Assembly (NCBI GenBank): GCA_958426095.1 | Contig: CATZYB010000038.1 | Span: 1 to 15,197, forward strand | Source of the DNA: an uncultured Lachnospiraceae bacterium | GTDB lineage: Bacteria > Bacillota > Clostridia > Lachnospirales > Lachnospiraceae | DNA: 15,197 nucleotides | Direction: 5' to 3' | Shown: positions 8,635-14,881 of the stretch, in pieces | Position numbering within the stretch: the stretch's first letter is position 1 | Layout: each line of letters begins with the position of its first letter | Translations under genes and position numbers: made by a program | The notes under the pieces: generated by a model | Database searches by the model: none | The model's input: only the letters and a program-made list of their open reading frames with translations | What the model was told of the DNA's origin: nothing

Positions 8635-9194
8635 CAGAATATTTTGAATTACTGGATGAAGAGGGAAACAGCATTGGTAAAGTGAAGGAGCGGGAGGCTG
8701 TACACCGGGACGGCGATCTGCATGGCGGTTCGCATATTTGGGTTATTCGGGATATAAAGCCGGATGGCCGATTTCAGGTGCTTCTTCAGCGCCGCCGGTA
8801 TGATAAGGATTCCTTTCCCGGATGTCTGGATGTCTCCAGTGCGGGACATATGACCCAGGGAGAGACTTTTTTATCGACAGCTCTTCGGGAGCTGGAAGAA
8901 GAACTTGGTATCCGGACAACAGAAGATCATTTACAATATCTTTTTAAGCAGTTGGTGGGCGGAGATTTTGTATTTCATGGCCAGCCCTTTAAAAATTATG
9001 AGGTCAATTTTGTTTATCTGCTGAAACCGGATGTTTCCCTGGAAACACTGAATTATCAGACGGAAGAAATCGAAGAATTAGTCTGGATGGATTCGGAGGA
9101 GATTTTGTCAGAGATTCGGAAAGGCAATCCGGAGTTCTGCATTTGGGAAGAGGAATATAGCCGTTTTCTTGAGACTGTAAAAAAGGTTCTGTAA
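8631..9194 (+). CDS. NUDIX hydrolase, isopentenyl-diphosphate-isomerase-like subgroup
   Basis: The 187-residue product belongs to the NUDIX superfamily. Residues about 73-95 fit the NUDIX box G-x5-E-x7-REU-x-EE-x-GU exactly, reading GHMTQGE, then seven residues, then RELEEELGI, so the metal-binding glutamates are intact. The N-terminus (EYFELLDEEGNSIGK, then REAVHRDGDLHGGSHIWV) and the SAGHMTQGE context resemble the subgroup related to isopentenyl-diphosphate isomerase, whose prokaryotic members often hydrolyse nucleotide-type diphosphates. The substrate cannot be read from the sequence. The gene starts with an ATGA overlap with cbiJ and stands 12 bp before cbiA, so it is surely part of the cobalamin operon. 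A role in housekeeping of a nucleotide or diphosphate intermediate is conceivable but unproven. Confidence 0.88.
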   Translation: MTEYFELLDEEGNSIGKVKEREAVHRDGDLHGGSHIWVIRDIKPDGRFQVLLQRRRYDKDSFPGCLDVSSAGHMTQGETFLSTALRELEEELGIRTTEDHLQYLFKQLVGGDFVFHGQPFKNYEVNFVYLLKPDVSLETLNYQTEEIEELVWMDSEEILSEIRKGNPEFCIWEEEYSRFLETVKKVL

Positions 9195-9206
9195 AGGAGA
9201 GAAGAG

Positions 9207-10607
9207 ATGGGCAGAGGGGAAAATTTGAATCATTCCGAAAGGCGTTCTGTCATGCCCCGGCTAATGATCGGGGGAACTCAGAGCGGCTGTGGGAAAACAA
9301 CGGTGACGGCTGCAATACTTTCGGCGCTGACAGCACGGAAAATGAAGCTTGCGCCCTATAAATGCGGTCCGGATTATATTGACCCCATGTTTCATCGCCG
9401 GATTACAGGGATGCCGTCGATCAATCTGGACAGTGTTTTTTTAGAGCCTGAGAAACTCCGACAGGTTTTTGCCTGGTATATGCAGGAAAAAGACATGGCT
9501 CTCGTTGAAGGCGTTATGGGCTATTATGACGGTCAGGGCAGCGGTGACAAAGGCAGCAGTTATCATGTGGCGTCAATTACAAAAACGCCGGTTGCACTGG
9601 TTGTGCGGCCGGAAGGAACCGCACTGTCAGCGGCAGCTATGATTCAGGGATTTAAAAATTTTCGGAAAGATTCCATGATCCAGGGGGTTATTCTCAATGG
9701 AGTCCGGGAGGGAATGTATGCCTTTTACCGGGAACTGATCGAAGGGGAGACCGGACTGAAAGTTTATGGATTTTTGCCGAAGGATTCTAAAGTTTCCCTA
9801 GAGAGCCGTCATCTGGGGCTTGTAACCGCTGCAGAGCAGAAGCGGTTATCGGAAAAACTGGCGATTCTGGGTGAACTGGCCGAAACATACATAGACCTGG
9901 ATGGACTGATCGAACTCGCTGAAACTGCGGAGCCAATGGTAGTGCATGACACTTTTTCGACAATTTCTCCGGTGGGACATGTTCGTCTTGCTGTGGCTGT
10001 AGATGAGGCGTTTTGTTTTTATTACGAAGATAATCTGGAGCTTTTGCGTCGGCTTGGGGCCGAATTGATTTCGTTTAGCCCGATGAAAGATGTTCATCTG
10101 CCGGAAAATATTCAGGGGATTTATTTGGGCGGCGGTTATCCGGAACTTTACGCAAAAAATCTTTCAGAGAATGAAATGATGAAAGAGGAAATCCGGAAGG
10201 CGGCTAACAGAAATATTCCAATCATCGGAGAGTGCGGCGGATATATGTATTTGTCTGAGAGTATTGAGGATGGTGATGGGAAAATCTGGTCTATGGTAGG
10301 AATTGTCCCGGGAAAATGCAGGATGACAAAGACGCTTGGACCCTTTGGCTATGTTACCGGAACTTGCCGGAAGGACAGTCTGATCGGCCGGGAAGGGGAA
10401 ACATTTCTGGCCCATGAATTTCATTATTCTTTAATGGAGGGCGGCACGGCGGATTTTTCGCTGTCGAAATCTAATGGACGAAGCTGGAGCGGCGGCACGG
10501 CTTCGAAGCATTTATATGCGGCCTATCCTCATTTATATTTTTACGCAAATCCAGAAATTGCAGAAAATTTTGTGCGGGCAATGGAGGCAATAACGTATGA
10601 TGATTAA
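9207..10607 (+). CDS. cbiA: Cobyrinate a,c-diamide synthase CbiA
   Basis: The enzyme amidates the a and c carboxylates of cobyrinate using ATP and glutamine. The N-terminal half is a P-loop dethiobiotin-synthetase-like domain: GGTQSGCGKT (22-31), YKCGPDYIDPMFH (51-63) and VEGVMGYYDGQG (100-111). The C-terminal half is a class I glutamine amidotransferase with LGGGYPELY (307-315), the nucleophile Cys343 in GECGGYMYL, His403/His406 in AHEFHYS, and His442 in AAYPHLYF. Length (466) is normal. ATG 9207 has an excellent AAAGGAG about 7 bp upstream. An internal ATG at 9252 would give the more typical family N-terminus MPRLMIGGT, with AAAGG 9 bp upstream, so the first 15 residues are the uncertain part. 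It overlaps cbiB by 11 bp. Confidence 0.95.
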   Translation: MGRGENLNHSERRSVMPRLMIGGTQSGCGKTTVTAAILSALTARKMKLAPYKCGPDYIDPMFHRRITGMPSINLDSVFLEPEKLRQVFAWYMQEKDMALVEGVMGYYDGQGSGDKGSSYHVASITKTPVALVVRPEGTALSAAAMIQGFKNFRKDSMIQGVILNGVREGMYAFYRELIEGETGLKVYGFLPKDSKVSLESRHLGLVTAAEQKRLSEKLAILGELAETYIDLDGLIELAETAEPMVVHDTFSTISPVGHVRLAVAVDEAFCFYYEDNLELLRRLGAELISFSPMKDVHLPENIQGIYLGGGYPELYAKNLSENEMMKEEIRKAANRNIPIIGECGGYMYLSESIEDGDGKIWSMVGIVPGKCRMTKTLGPFGYVTGTCRKDSLIGREGETFLAHEFHYSLMEGGTADFSLSKSNGRSWSGGTASKHLYAAYPHLYFYANPEIAENFVRAMEAITYDD

Positions 10608-11562
10608 ATTGGCAGCGGCCTTTTTGCTGGATGCTGTTTTTGGCGATCCGGTCTGGCTCTATCACCCGATCCGTGTCATTGGAAAGTGGATTTCTCTGAT
10701 GGAAAAATGTTTGCGCCGGTGTTTTCCGGTGAATCAGAGGGGAGAACGGCTTGCCGGAATATTTCTGGTGATTTTGGTAGTCCTGCCGTCCTTTTTTCTG
10801 ACAGCCGGAATCCTTTGCCTGGCTGGCAAACTTCATCCGGGGCTGGCATTTGCTTTGGAAGTTTTCTGGATGTATCAGATTTTGGCAATGAAATGCTTAA
10901 AGGAAGAAGCATTAAAAGTGTATGATGCGCTGGCGCATCACGATATAGCTTTGGCCAGACAGCGGCTGTCCTGGCTGGTCGGCCGGGATACGGAAAATCT
11001 TTCAGAAGAAGAAATTGTTAAGGCCACGGTGGAAACAGTGGCGGAAAATACGACGGATGGGGTGACTGCGCCGATGATTTTTATGGCCATCGGCGGCGCG
11101 CCCTTGGGATTTGCCTATAAAGCCGTCAATACATTGGATTCGATGGTCGGCTATCGGAATGAAAAATACCGCTATTTCGGTACGGCTTCGGCCAGAATGG
11201 ATGATGCAGTGAATTTTATTCCGGCCCGCTTATCCGGGATTCTCATGGTATTTGCATCTGTTTTTTGCCGTTATGATACGGCAGGAGCCTGGCGCTGTTT
11301 TATCCGTGACAGAAATAAGCATTTAAGTCCGAATAGCGCCCAGACAGAAAGCGCCTGCGCTGGAGCATTGGGGATTCAACTGGGAGGTACTCATGATTAT
11401 TTTGGCAAACCGGTGGAAAAACCTACCCTTGGGGATGAAAAAAGAAAGGCTGAGCCGGAGGATATACGGCGGGCCAACCGGCTGCTGATCGTAACGAGCA
11501 TACTTGTATTTATTCTGTTGGAAGTGCTGTTGAAAATATGTATCACAAAAATGATAAGATAA
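10597..11562 (+). CDS. cbiB: Adenosylcobinamide-phosphate synthase CbiB (CobD), membrane protein
   Basis: CbiB attaches aminopropanol (or its phosphate) to adenosylcobyric acid in the membrane. The 321-residue product has the family start AAAFLLDAVFGDPVWLYHPIR (split by the FGDP motif, about 6-26), several hydrophobic segments (about 52-76, 80-97, 150-170, 208-225 and 293-312), the TVETVAENTTDGVTAPM motif (about 144-160), YKAVNTLDSMVGY (about 173-185) and SPNSAQTESACAGALG (about 245-260). ATG 10597 has GGAGG nine bp upstream; the adjacent ATG 10600 is less well spaced. The gene overlaps cbiA. No clear terminator follows: a 5-bp hairpin (TAAGC/GCTTA, 11560-11574) sits on the stop codon but lacks a T tract, so transcription may continue into the regulator gene. 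Confidence 0.95.
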   Translation: MMIKLAAAFLLDAVFGDPVWLYHPIRVIGKWISLMEKCLRRCFPVNQRGERLAGIFLVILVVLPSFFLTAGILCLAGKLHPGLAFALEVFWMYQILAMKCLKEEALKVYDALAHHDIALARQRLSWLVGRDTENLSEEEIVKATVETVAENTTDGVTAPMIFMAIGGAPLGFAYKAVNTLDSMVGYRNEKYRYFGTASARMDDAVNFIPARLSGILMVFASVFCRYDTAGAWRCFIRDRNKHLSPNSAQTESACAGALGIQLGGTHDYFGKPVEKPTLGDEKRKAEPEDIRRANRLLIVTSILVFILLEVLLKICITKMIR

Positions 11563-11595
11563 GCTGTGTGCTTACCTGCGCTGGGAGGAAACAGA

Positions 11596-12570
11596 GTGTC
11601 CGAGGAGAGAATGGAAATTATTGCGGAAAGCCCGCAGATGAAAAAAATACTTCAGACCATTGAATATATTAAAGATGTGGATTCTTCTGTGCTGATTACC
11701 GGGGAATCGGGAACGGGTAAAGAGGTTGTTTTTAAATATATATGTCAGACAAGCCGGAGAAGCGGACAGCCAATTGTAAAAATTAACTGTGGCGCCATAC
11801 CGGAAAATCTGTTTGAGTCGGAGCTTTTTGGGTATGAGGACGGGGCTTTTACAGGCGCGCGGAAAAAAGGAAAAGCCGGATTATTTGAAATGGCCGATCA
11901 CGGCACACTCTTTCTGGATGAAATCGGCGAGATGAGCCAAGAAATGCAGGTAAAGCTTCTTCGGGCTATTCAGGAAAAAGAAATTTTCCGGGTTGGAGGT
12001 TCGAAAAATATTCCTGTAGATGTTCGGATTATTGCAGCCACAAATCAAAATATAGACCAGATGGTGGCGGAAGGAAAATTTCGAAGGGATTTGTTCTATC
12101 GATTGAATGTTATTCGTCTGGATATCCCGCCTCTGCGAGAGCGGATGGAAGATATAATTCCGCTCTGCTATCATTTCCTGGATATTTTTAATAAGAAATA
12201 TGGAAAAAATAAGGGATTGACCCTTAGAGCCGCCCGGACTTTGGCTCATTTGGAGTGGCCGGGAAATATTCGTGAGCTGGAAAATCTGGTGGAAAATATC
12301 GTGGTACTGGAACAGGACGAGGTGATGCGGGCAAAACATCTTCAGGAAAGATATTGCAAGGGGGAGATGCCGCCCGGCGAGGTGACGGTGAAAGGTATCC
12401 TTCCATACAAGGAAGCGCTGGGTCAGATGGAGCGTCAGCTTCTTGAAAATACTCGGAATCAGTTCGGAAGTACCCGGCGGATGGCAGAGGCTCTGGGACT
12501 GAATCAGTCAACCATTTCCAGAAAGCTGCGTCAGTATCATCTGGATGATGCACCGGAGCATCACTCTTAA
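11596..12570 (+). CDS. Sigma-54-dependent transcriptional activator without sensor domain (AAA+ plus Fis/TyrR-like HTH)
   Basis: The product is an enhancer-binding protein that would remodel the sigma-54 RNA polymerase closed complex with ATP. The AAA+ domain fills about residues 7-235: Walker A GESGTGKE (36-43), ELFGYEDGAFTGA with the sigma-54-contacting GAFTGA loop intact (83-88), Walker B GTLFLDE (103-109), arginine-finger region FRRDLFYRL (162-170), and WPGNIRELENLVE (221-233). A helix-turn-helix sits at about 291-313 (STRRMAEALGLNQSTISRK), resembling TyrR. There is no GAF, PAS, ACT or receiver domain, an architecture and length (324) like PspF. GTG 11596 has GGGAGG with 7-bp spacing. ATG 11611 is also possible, and an upstream GTG 11566 lacks a site. 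It lies 33 bp after cbiB and is followed by a terminator, then a sigma-54 promoter for the next gene, the likely target. Confidence 0.9.
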   Translation: MSEERMEIIAESPQMKKILQTIEYIKDVDSSVLITGESGTGKEVVFKYICQTSRRSGQPIVKINCGAIPENLFESELFGYEDGAFTGARKKGKAGLFEMADHGTLFLDEIGEMSQEMQVKLLRAIQEKEIFRVGGSKNIPVDVRIIAATNQNIDQMVAEGKFRRDLFYRLNVIRLDIPPLRERMEDIIPLCYHFLDIFNKKYGKNKGLTLRAARTLAHLEWPGNIRELENLVENIVVLEQDEVMRAKHLQERYCKGEMPPGEVTVKGILPYKEALGQMERQLLENTRNQFGSTRRMAEALGLNQSTISRKLRQYHLDDAPEHHS

Positions 12571-12605
12571 AAAACTTATAAATTCAATAAAAAATCGAAT
12601 TTGAC

Positions 12606-12650
12606 GGCCAAAGGCGATGCAAATGAGCATCACCCCTGGCCTTGTTTTTT
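12606..12650 (+). terminator. Rho-independent terminator after the sigma-54 activator gene
   Basis: GGCCA (12606-12610) pairs with TGGCC (12637-12641), and inside this GGCGATGC (12613-12620) pairs with GCATCACC (12627-12634) apart from one C/A mismatch, leaving a short loop. The helix is followed directly by TTGTTTTTT (12642-12650). It would end transcripts from the activator gene and the preceding cobalamin operon, separating them from the acyl-CoA dehydrogenase gene. Confidence 0.85.
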
Positions 12651-12671
12651 GGATTGAATGTATCAAAATCG

Positions 12672-12693
12672 TTGAAAACAGGCTTGTTTTTAA
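12672..12693. promoter_or_regulatory. Imperfect palindrome, candidate activator binding site
   Basis: TTGAAAACA (12672-12680) and TGTTTTTAA (12685-12693) are inverted repeats with 8 of 9 positions matching and a 4-bp spacer. The palindrome sits just upstream of the -24 element, centred near -50 relative to the predicted start. It is a plausible binding site for the adjacent sigma-54 activator. The position is closer than usual for such enhancers, and AT-rich DNA gives chance palindromes, so this is tentative. Confidence 0.4.
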
Positions 12694-12705
12694 GAATTTC
12701 AAATT

Positions 12706-12721
12706 TGGCATAAAATTTGCA
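12706..12721 (+). promoter_or_regulatory. Sigma-54 (-24/-12) promoter of the acyl-CoA dehydrogenase gene
   Basis: The segment reads TGGCATAAAATTTGCA against the consensus TGGCAC-R-N4-TTGCW. The invariant GG (12707-12708) and GC (12719-12720) are separated by exactly 10 bp as required. Transcription would start near 12732, leaving a leader of about 41 nt before the ATG at 12773. An AAA+ sigma-54 activator gene lies immediately upstream, which strongly supports the call. Confidence 0.85.
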
Positions 12722-12772
12722 AACTATAAGAATATCAAAGTTAAAACGTGAAATATATTGGGAGGTAGTGAA

Positions 12773-13918
12773 ATGAGCTTTATTTTAACGAAAGAACAGA
12801 AAATGATTATCCAGTTGGCAAAGACATTTGCCGAGACAGAGTTAGCGCCAATTGCAGATGAAATGGACAAGAATGGGAAATTTACTCCGGGAATTGTTCA
12901 GAAGGTCGCTGATGTTGGTTTTTTGGGGATGAATGTGCCGGAAGAGTACGGCGGAGCTGGTGTGGACGAAGTGACAAAGGCATTGGTCATTATGGAAATT
13001 GCCAAAGTAGATGCCAGTGTGGCCGAATTGATCGCTGTACACACATTGACAAATGATATTATTTTGAGAAATGGTACGGAAGAACAGAAACAAAAATATT
13101 TAACAATGGCGTGTAAAGGCGCTGTCGGTGCATTTGCATTGACTGAGCCGAATGCCGGTTCGGATGCGGCTTCTGCACGGACAAAAGCAGTCGTTGATGG
13201 TGACGACTATATTATCAATGGTTCCAAGTGTTTCATCAGCAATATGGGTGAAGATGAAGGTGATTATGTGATTCTTATCGCTTTAACAGATCCGGCCAGG
13301 AAGACCAAAGGTATGTCCGCCATCATCGTTGATCGAGGAACGAAAGGCTTTTCAGTGGGAAAAACAGAAGATAAGATGGGGCTTCGGGCCGCTCCGGTTT
13401 CCGAATTGATTTTCGATGACTGTCGTGTTCCGAGAACTCAGCTTCTCGGAAAAGAAGGCCGTGGATTTATGATCGCCATGGCCGGACTTGACGGCGGACG
13501 TATCGGTATGGCTTCCCAGGGTGTCGGCGTCGCCGAAGGCGCTTTGGAAGCGGCTGTGGAATACTCCAAACAGCGTGTACAGTTTGGCAAACCGATCAAT
13601 GCCAATCAGGGCTTACAGTGGTATCTGGCGGATATGGCCACCCGGACAGAAGCGGCAAAAATGCTGACACTTAACGCCGCAGACCGTCGCCAGCATGGTG
13701 AAAATATCGGTAAACTGGCTGCTATGGCTAAATATTACGCTTCTGAAAATGCAGTTTATGTGGCCCATAAATCCTTACAGATTCACGGCGGTTATGGCTA
13801 TATGAAAGATTATGCCATTGAACGTATGTATCGCGACGCCCGTATCATTCCTCTGTATGAAGGTACTTCCGAAGTACAGAAGATGGTTATTTCCAGAGCA
13901 GTCATTGATGGAAAATAG
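12773..13918 (+). CDS. Acyl-CoA dehydrogenase, short-chain/butyryl-CoA dehydrogenase type
   Basis: This FAD enzyme oxidises, or in fermenting anaerobes reduces, the alpha-beta bond of short acyl-CoA thioesters, exchanging electrons with an electron-transfer flavoprotein. The 381 residues contain FALTEPNAGSDAA (121-133) and GSKCFISN (150-157), the two acyl-CoA dehydrogenase signatures around the flavin, then LDGGRIGMASQGVGVAEGA (239-257) and QRVQFGKPI (267-275). IHGGYGYMKDYAIERMYRDA (337-356) precedes LYEGTSEVQ (361-369), where Glu363 is the expected catalytic base. ATG 12773 has GGGAGG at 12760-12765 with 7-bp spacing. The gene appears monocistronic: no etfA/etfB, crt, hbd or thl is adjacent, and a separate promoter follows. 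Arginine codons are mostly CGT/CGC, whereas the upstream operon favours CGG, which suggests high expression. The true acyl substrate is uncertain. Confidence 0.93.
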   Translation: MSFILTKEQKMIIQLAKTFAETELAPIADEMDKNGKFTPGIVQKVADVGFLGMNVPEEYGGAGVDEVTKALVIMEIAKVDASVAELIAVHTLTNDIILRNGTEEQKQKYLTMACKGAVGAFALTEPNAGSDAASARTKAVVDGDDYIINGSKCFISNMGEDEGDYVILIALTDPARKTKGMSAIIVDRGTKGFSVGKTEDKMGLRAAPVSELIFDDCRVPRTQLLGKEGRGFMIAMAGLDGGRIGMASQGVGVAEGALEAAVEYSKQRVQFGKPINANQGLQWYLADMATRTEAAKMLTLNAADRRQHGENIGKLAAMAKYYASENAVYVAHKSLQIHGGYGYMKDYAIERMYRDARIIPLYEGTSEVQKMVISRAVIDGK

Positions 13919-13941
13919 AATATAACATGTATGTATGAACA

Positions 13942-13970
13942 TTGCCATCCGGAGAAAGAATTGCTATAAT
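13942..13970 (+). promoter_or_regulatory. Sigma-70 (SigA) type promoter upstream of aroK
   Basis: A -35 element TTGCCA (13942-13947) and a perfect -10 element TATAAT (13965-13970) are separated by 17 bp. The TGC just before the -10 makes it an extended -10 (TGnTATAAT). Transcription would start near 13977, about 30 nt before the chosen aroK start. Confidence 0.85.
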
Positions 13971-14006
13971 GAGAAAGAATTAAAATGTATACAGGATGGG
14001 ATGAAA

Positions 14007-14522
14007 ATGGATAGAAAAAATATATTGTTAATTGGTTTCATGGGTACTGGAAAGTCGACAGTTTCCGCCCGTTTAAAAGAACGTCTGAATATGAGAGAAG
14101 TGGATACGGATGCTTTGATCGTGGAACGTGAGGGTATGAGTATTTCAGATATTTTTGCAGAAAAAGGCGAAGAAATGTTCCGAAATATGGAGACGGCACT
14201 TTTGGAAGAACTGAAATCTGAGCGCAATCTGATCGTTTCCTGCGGCGGCGGTATGGCCCTTCGGGATGCCAATGCGGCCATCATGAAGGCGGCGGGGACT
14301 GTTGTATGGCTGACGGCCGAACCGGAAACCATTTTGGAGAGGGTGAAGGATGATGATAGCCGGCCCCTTTTAAGAGGTAATAAAAATACGGCATTTATTG
14401 GGGATTTATTGGAAAAACGCCGTCCCAAATATGCGGCGGCCGCAGATATTGCCGTGGCTACAGATCATCGGAAGGTGGACGATATCTGCGATGAGATTAT
14501 CCAAAAAATCAGCGAGATTTAG
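14007..14522 (+). CDS. aroK: Shikimate kinase AroK
   Basis: The enzyme phosphorylates shikimate at the 3-hydroxyl with ATP in the chorismate pathway. The 171 residues have the family's Walker A GFMGTGKS (10-17), the DTD pair (33-35) that binds magnesium and shikimate, FRNMETALL with Arg59, SCGGGMALR (78-86) with the glycine loop, and the lid DSRPLL (117-122). RRPKYAAAADIAV near the C-terminus is also typical. I chose ATG 14007, with AGGATG about 8 bp upstream and a length normal for AroK. The frame is open back to 13935, but that stretch contains the predicted promoter, so a longer start would lie upstream of the transcript start. An ATG at 14001 is a minor alternative. It is likely cotranscribed with the next gene, 8 bp downstream. 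Confidence 0.93.
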   Translation: MDRKNILLIGFMGTGKSTVSARLKERLNMREVDTDALIVEREGMSISDIFAEKGEEMFRNMETALLEELKSERNLIVSCGGGMALRDANAAIMKAAGTVVWLTAEPETILERVKDDDSRPLLRGNKNTAFIGDLLEKRRPKYAAAADIAVATDHRKVDDICDEIIQKISEI

Positions 14523-14530
14523 GAGAGATT

Positions 14531-14881
14531 ATGGAGAAGGTTATCAAATCTGAAAGGCATCAGGCAGCTTTGGAGTATGCCCTGGAACAAATTAAAAACT
14601 CACCATTGCGTCCTTATGTTCAGGCAACCTTTCTCTATGGAAGCTGTAGTCGGGGTGAAGAGAAATACAGTAGTGATGTGGATTTACTTCTGGTTTTAAA
14701 TGAAAACTTTGACAGAAAAGTGATGAGAAGAGAGATGCGGATGCTTCAGGGAAGTGTGTCGACAGATAATATTGAAGACCCGGAAGTAGATATGAAAATT
14801 GTCATTGGTAATCAGTGGGAGAAAAGTCGGATGCTTTATTATCAGAACATAAAGAGAGAGGGAAAAAATGTATGGATATGA
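14531..14881 (+). CDS. MNT-type nucleotidyltransferase (antitoxin-like partner of HEPN protein)
   Basis: The 116-residue product is a minimal nucleotidyltransferase of the DNA polymerase beta-like fold. FLYGSCSRGE then SSDVDLLLVL (34-56) fits the GS-x10-DxD motif exactly (G37, S38, D49, D51). A third acidic residue, Asp87 in PEVDMKIVI, completes the usual metal triad, so the enzyme looks catalytically intact. Small proteins of this group pair with HEPN proteins as toxin-antitoxin modules in which the nucleotidyltransferase can modify the partner (known for MntA/HepT). The gene has an AGGAG site before ATG 14531, follows aroK by 8 bp, and its end overlaps the HEPN gene. Toxin-antitoxin function is inferred from this pairing; other regulatory roles are possible. 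Confidence 0.85.
   Translation: MEKVIKSERHQAALEYALEQIKNSPLRPYVQATFLYGSCSRGEEKYSSDVDLLLVLNENFDRKVMRREMRMLQGSVSTDNIEDPEVDMKIVIGNQWEKSRMLYYQNIKREGKNVWI

Noticed and set aside
9252..10607. Shorter CbiA starting at ATG 9252
   Set aside because: It matches the typical family N-terminus, but the AAAGGAG site in front of ATG 9207 is clearly stronger. It is kept only as an alternative.
11530..11558. Possible sigma-70 promoter TTGAAA-N17-GATAAG at the end of cbiB, in front of the activator gene
   Set aside because: The -10 matches only 4 of 6 positions and the region is AT-rich coding sequence. It is too weak to call, though it would matter for whether the activator is independent of the cobalamin operon.
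11560..11574. Hairpin TAAGC-N5-GCTTA after the cbiB stop as a terminator
   Set aside because: The stem is only 5 bp and there is no T tract, so it is not a convincing rho-independent terminator.
12705..12730. Sigma-70 reading of the dehydrogenase promoter (TTGGCA with TATAAG)
   Set aside because: The spacer would be only 14 bp, whereas the -24/-12 interpretation fits sequence and spacing exactly.
13935..14006. N-terminal extension of AroK by 24 residues (open frame back to ATG 13935)
   Set aside because: The stretch contains the TTGCCA-N17-TATAAT promoter, whose transcript would begin near 13977. The family N-terminus starts at MDRKNILLIGF, so ATG 14007 fits better.
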